Assembly: GCA_903941145.1 (NCBI GenBank)
Contig: CAJANQ010000361.1
Location: forward strand, 1-9,082
Origin: an uncultured Actinomycetes bacterium
Lineage (GTDB): Bacteria; Actinomycetota; Acidimicrobiia; Acidimicrobiales; Microtrichaceae
Direction of reading: 5' to 3'
Length of the DNA stretch: 9,082 nt
In this document: positions 6,703 to 9,082 of the stretch, piece by piece
Layout of the letters: every line of letters begins with the position of its first letter
Position numbering within the stretch: the stretch's first letter is position 1
Translations under genes and position numbers: made by a program
Notes under the pieces: generated by a model
Databases searched by the model: none
What the model was told of the DNA's origin: nothing
What the model saw: only the letters and a program-made list of their open reading frames with translations

Positions 6703-6708
6703 GTCGAC
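6703..6708. promoter_or_regulatory. Central GTCGAC palindrome between divergent promoters
   Basis: GTCGAC lies exactly 15 nt from the near edge of both divergent -10 boxes (6687 and 6724). It could supply overlapping -35-like sequences or act as a shared regulator site. As GTCGAC is frequent in GC-rich DNA, chance placement is possible. Confidence 0.3.
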
Positions 6709-6723
6709 CGGGAATGACCCACC

Positions 6724-6729
6724 TAGGCT
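6724..6729 (+). promoter_or_regulatory. -10 box (TAGGCT) of a leaderless promoter for the DinB-like gene
   Basis: TAGGCT matches TANNNT and ends 6 nt before ATG 6736, so the transcript probably begins at the start codon. No ribosome binding site is present. This supports the upstream ATG rather than the internal Met47. Confidence 0.65.
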
Positions 6730-6735
6730 CACCCC

Positions 6736-7398
6736 ATGGCCGACGCCCCGCACCCCTCCACCGTCCAGACCGCCGTTCCCGAGAACGGCTGGCGCCCCGC
6801 CCACTCCCCCGGCCCGCGCCCTGGCTCCCAGGGGTCGGTCGCGCTCGACTCACTCCAGCGCCGGGTGCGTGGCATGCACGCGCTGTGGATCGAGGCGCTC
6901 GTCACCATGGACGCAGAGCACGTCAACCACTTCGAGCGCGAGGGCGTCCTGCCCATCGCGTTCACCGTCAACCACATGCCCCGCATGGAGGACTTCGCCG
7001 TCGCCATCATCGGCGAGCAGGGGATGCTGTGGACCACCGGCGGCTGGGCCGAGCGCACCGGCATCGTGGTGGACGACATCGGCAAGGAGACCACGGTCGC
7101 AGAGATGGAGCTCCAGCGGATCGGCGACTACCCGGCGTTCGTGGAGTACACGTACACCGTGTTCGAGCGGACCGAGACCTTCCTCGACGAGCTGGACCCG
7201 GACCGCCTGACCGAGGTGATGTTCGGCGGGATGTTCCCCGACAGCGCCCGCCAGGCCTACATCCACCGCGTGGTCCGCGACGAGCAGATCACGGTCCTCG
7301 ACGCGGCCGAGTGCTGGATCTACCAGCACGGCATCCGCCACCTCGGCGAGCTCGAGCACGCCCGGGCCCTCGTGGGCCTCGGCGGCATGACCAGCTGA
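6736..7398 (+). CDS. DinB-fold protein, putative metal-dependent
   Basis: A 220-residue soluble protein. After a Pro-rich, probably disordered N-terminus (1-35), a helical DinB/mycothiol-dependent-enzyme-like domain follows. Candidate metal ligands are His80 in FTVNHMPRMEDF and the pair His198/His202 in WIYQHGIRHLGELEHARALVG, the last-helix signature of DinB proteins (H-xxx-H followed by a G-rich end). Members include thiol-dependent transferases and isomerases using mycothiol or bacillithiol, plus many unassigned proteins. Actinobacteria make mycothiol, so a thiol-transferase role is possible but not shown. The gene is divergent from the lipoprotein gene, sharing a 60-bp promoter region, and lies 142 nt before the PLP lyase gene. 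Family assignment is fairly sure; function is unknown. Confidence 0.72.
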   Translation: MADAPHPSTVQTAVPENGWRPAHSPGPRPGSQGSVALDSLQRRVRGMHALWIEALVTMDAEHVNHFEREGVLPIAFTVNHMPRMEDFAVAIIGEQGMLWTTGGWAERTGIVVDDIGKETTVAEMELQRIGDYPAFVEYTYTVFERTETFLDELDPDRLTEVMFGGMFPDSARQAYIHRVVRDEQITVLDAAECWIYQHGIRHLGELEHARALVGLGGMTS

Positions 7399-7540
7399 CG
7401 CCGGTCGCCGCCGTCCAGGGCCCGGGTCCCCACACCGGCCAGAGGGTGGTGCGACCTGCTCCCGGCTTGGCGCCGGGCGCCCCCCTGCTGCCATCCTGAG
7501 AGCGTCTGCGGGGCCGCAGACAGGGACGCGAAGAGGGACC
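7399..7540 (+). promoter_or_regulatory. Intergenic region before the PLP lyase gene
   Basis: These 142 nt carry no gene. They contain an 8-bp inverted repeat (7504-7521) and a GC-rich GGCG/CGCC stretch (7469-7481). Near the ATG is a purine run AAGAGGG (7531-7537), which ends only 3 nt before the start codon, a tight spacing for a ribosome binding site. No clear -10/-35 pair is visible. Confidence 0.4.
7504..7521. promoter_or_regulatory. Inverted repeat GTCTGCGG-GG-CCGCAGAC upstream of the PLP lyase gene
   Basis: A perfect 8-bp inverted repeat with a 2-nt centre ends 19 nt before ATG 7541. An additional outer GCGTC (7502-7506) can pair with GACGC (7525-7529) as an alternative. Position favours an operator or a leader hairpin affecting translation; terminating the preceding gene is another option. 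Confidence 0.45.
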
Positions 7541-8926
7541 ATGAGCTACTACCCCTATGCCGAACGATTCCCCGTGAACCGGCGCATGCCGGAGTCGGGC
7601 CGCTCGCCCGAGGAGATCGCGGCCGAGCTCCGCGGCATCGCGGACGAGGAGAACGGCTACTGGGAGGGCGGACAGGTCTCCGGATCGATGTACTGCGGCG
7701 ACCACGAGCACTACGCCTTCCTGACCGACGTGTTCGGGATGTTCGCCCACGAGAACGCGCTGCAGCGCGACATCGTGCCGAGCGCCACCAGGTTCGAGGG
7801 CGAGATCATCGCCATGACGCTCGACATGCTCCACGGCGAGGCCGTGACCGACAGCGAGCCGTGCGGCCTGATCACCTCCGGCGGCACCGGCAGCATCATG
7901 CACGCCATGCTCGCCTACCGCGAGCTCGCCCGGCAGACGAAGGGCGACCGCCGGTTCAACGTCATCAAGCCCGAGACGGCCCACCCGGCGTTCTCCAAGT
8001 CGTGCCACCTGTTCGACATCGACGTGCGCATCGCCCCGGTCGACCCGGAGACCACCCAGGTCGACGTGGCCGCCGTGGCCGACCTCATCGACGACGACAC
8101 CATCGCCATCATCGGCTCGGCGTGCAACTACGGGTACGGCACGGTCGACCCCATGCCGGAGCTCTCGGCGCTGGCGGTCGAGCGCGGAGTCGGTCTGCAC
8201 GTCGACGGCTGTCTGGGCGGGTTCATCCTGCCGTGGGGCCAGGAGCTGGGCTACGACATCCCGCTCTTCGACTTCCGCCTGCCCGGGGTCACCAGCATCT
8301 CGGCCGACACCCACAAGTACGGCTACGCGCTCAAGGGCAGCTCGGTCGTGCTGTTCCGCTCCAAGGAGCTCCGGAACTCCCAGTACTTCTTCATGCCGGA
8401 GTGGACGGGCGGCAAGTACTGCTCGCCCAGCGTCGACGGCTCCCGCTCGGTCGGCCTGATGGCCGCCACGTGGGCGTCCATGGTCAAGAACGGCCGTGGC
8501 GGGTACATGAACTACGCCAGGGAGATCTTCTCGACGGCCGACAAGATGAAGGCCGCGATCGCGTCGCACCCCGAGCTGCGGATCATGGGCAACCCCACGT
8601 TCTGCTTCTCGTTCACGTCCGACGAGCTCGACATCTACCTGGTGAACGACTCGATGAAGACCAAGGGTTGGCGGTTCAACGGCCAGCAGTACCCGGACTC
8701 CATCCACATGGCCGTGACCCGTCCGCAGACCCAGCCCGGCGTGGCGGAGCGGTTCACCGACGACCTGGCCGAGGCCGTGCAGTACGCCAAGGACCATGCC
8801 GGCCAGGCGGCCGAGTCCGGCGCCGTCTACGGCAGCGTCCCCGGCGGCTTCACGTCCGAGGCCGAGGAGTTCATCAACATGATCATGGCCGACATGATGG
8901 ACCACCACATGGCCCTGCCCGACTGA
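7541..8926 (+). CDS. PLP-dependent lyase, sphingosine-1-phosphate lyase-like
   Basis: A 461-residue fold-type-I PLP enzyme of the group II decarboxylase/S1P lyase family. S1P lyases split phosphorylated sphingoid bases into a fatty aldehyde and phosphoethanolamine. Family landmarks in order are GQVSGSMYCG (44-53), ENALQRDIVPSATRFEGEII (71-90), TSGGTGS (112-118, cofactor phosphate loop), AHPAF with His148 expected over the PLP ring, HVDGCLGGF with Asp222 for the pyridine nitrogen, and DTHKYGYALKGSSV with Schiff-base Lys259. EWTGGKYCSPSVDGSR (287-302) and GWRFNGQQYPDSIHMAVT (376-393) follow. There is no membrane anchor, unlike eukaryotic enzymes, so it is cytosolic. The usual SGGTES reads SGGTGS here. 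A related decarboxylase or other aldolase activity remains possible. ATG 7541 is preceded by GAGG with only 4 nt spacing. Confidence 0.85.
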   Translation: MSYYPYAERFPVNRRMPESGRSPEEIAAELRGIADEENGYWEGGQVSGSMYCGDHEHYAFLTDVFGMFAHENALQRDIVPSATRFEGEIIAMTLDMLHGEAVTDSEPCGLITSGGTGSIMHAMLAYRELARQTKGDRRFNVIKPETAHPAFSKSCHLFDIDVRIAPVDPETTQVDVAAVADLIDDDTIAIIGSACNYGYGTVDPMPELSALAVERGVGLHVDGCLGGFILPWGQELGYDIPLFDFRLPGVTSISADTHKYGYALKGSSVVLFRSKELRNSQYFFMPEWTGGKYCSPSVDGSRSVGLMAATWASMVKNGRGGYMNYAREIFSTADKMKAAIASHPELRIMGNPTFCFSFTSDELDIYLVNDSMKTKGWRFNGQQYPDSIHMAVTRPQTQPGVAERFTDDLAEAVQYAKDHAGQAAESGAVYGSVPGGFTSEAEEFINMIMADMMDHHMALPD

Positions 8927-8946
8927 GTCAGGGCAGCCACGAACAC

Positions 8947-8966
8947 CGGTCCCGCAGGCGGGACCG
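8947..8966 (+). terminator. Intercistronic hairpin after the PLP lyase gene
   Basis: CGGTCCCG-CAGG-CGGGACCG forms a perfect 8-bp stem with a 4-nt loop, starting 20 nt after the lyase stop and 23 nt before the next start. No T-tract follows. It may be a terminator, an attenuator or an mRNA-stability element between the two genes. Confidence 0.55.
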
Positions 8967-8989
8967 CCACAGGACAGGACGGTAGAGAG

Positions 8990-9082
8990 ATGGCAGGCAA
9001 GGTCGTAGTCCTTGGCGGAGGTGGCGGCGTCGGCAGCGTCGCCGCCCGTGCGCTGGCCCACACCGACGACGCCGACGAGGTG
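8990..9082 (+). CDS. Saccharopine dehydrogenase-like NAD(P)-binding protein, N-terminal fragment
   Basis: Only the first 31 codons are in the window. The sequence MAGKVVVLGGGGGVGSVAAR is a beta-strand followed by the Gly-rich dinucleotide loop (LGGGGGVGS, residues 8-16) and the first helix of a Rossmann fold. This pattern is typical of saccharopine dehydrogenase/carboxynorspermidine-synthase-like proteins; other Rossmann oxidoreductases start similarly. An AGGAC (8976-8980) lies 9 nt upstream of the ATG. It follows the lyase gene by 63 nt with a hairpin between, so cotranscription is uncertain. Confidence 0.55.
   Translation, partial: MAGKVVVLGGGGGVGSVAARALAHTDDADEV

Noticed and set aside
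7289..9061. 590-codon open frame on the minus strand opposite the PLP lyase
   Set aside because: It spans two plus-strand genes and their intergenic gap, has no recognisable domain, and mirrors the codon bias of the true genes.

Overview
The window comes from a very GC-rich, high-coding-density bacterial genome. Thr/Pro linkers of the TTTTVPP type, lipoproteins, and promoters placed directly against start codons all point to an actinobacterium. An Acidimicrobiia-like lineage is my best guess, from style and composition only. I see no tRNA, rRNA, CRISPR array, insertion sequence or phage gene; this looks like ordinary chromosome with a catabolic and secreted-hydrolase flavour.

Layout from left to right. 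(1) The end of one amidohydrolase-2 family gene (1-179) and a complete second one (189-1406) form a tandem pair 9 nt apart. (2) A two-gene unit follows: an exported lipoprotein GH5 glycosidase of the endoglycosylceramidase type (1466-2956) and, 5 nt later, an HSL/LipN-like alpha/beta-hydrolase (2962-4005). (3) A secreted GH16 beta-glucanase-like enzyme (4231-5868) has an N-terminal beta-sandwich module and a repetitive Thr/Pro linker. (4) A strong hairpin separates it from a convergent minus-strand lipoprotein (5977-6675) that carries a disordered Thr-rich C-terminal tail. (5) Divergent from that lipoprotein is a DinB-fold protein (6736-7398). (6) A PLP enzyme of the sphingosine-1-phosphate lyase type (7541-8926) comes next. 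(7) The last feature is the first 31 codons of a saccharopine-dehydrogenase-like Rossmann protein (8990 onward).

Two themes stand out. First, three genes (GH5, the minus-strand lipoprotein, DinB) have a TANNNT -10 box exactly 6 nt before ATG. That predicts transcription starting on the A of the start codon, i.e. leaderless mRNAs; the GH16 gene instead has a clear Shine-Dalgarno site. Second, an endoglycosylceramidase-like lipoprotein and an S1P-lyase-like enzyme lie about 4.6 kb apart. This hints at use of environmental sphingolipids, but the two are not in one operon and no ceramidase or sphingoid kinase is visible, so the link is a hypothesis. I found no convincing wholly new system.
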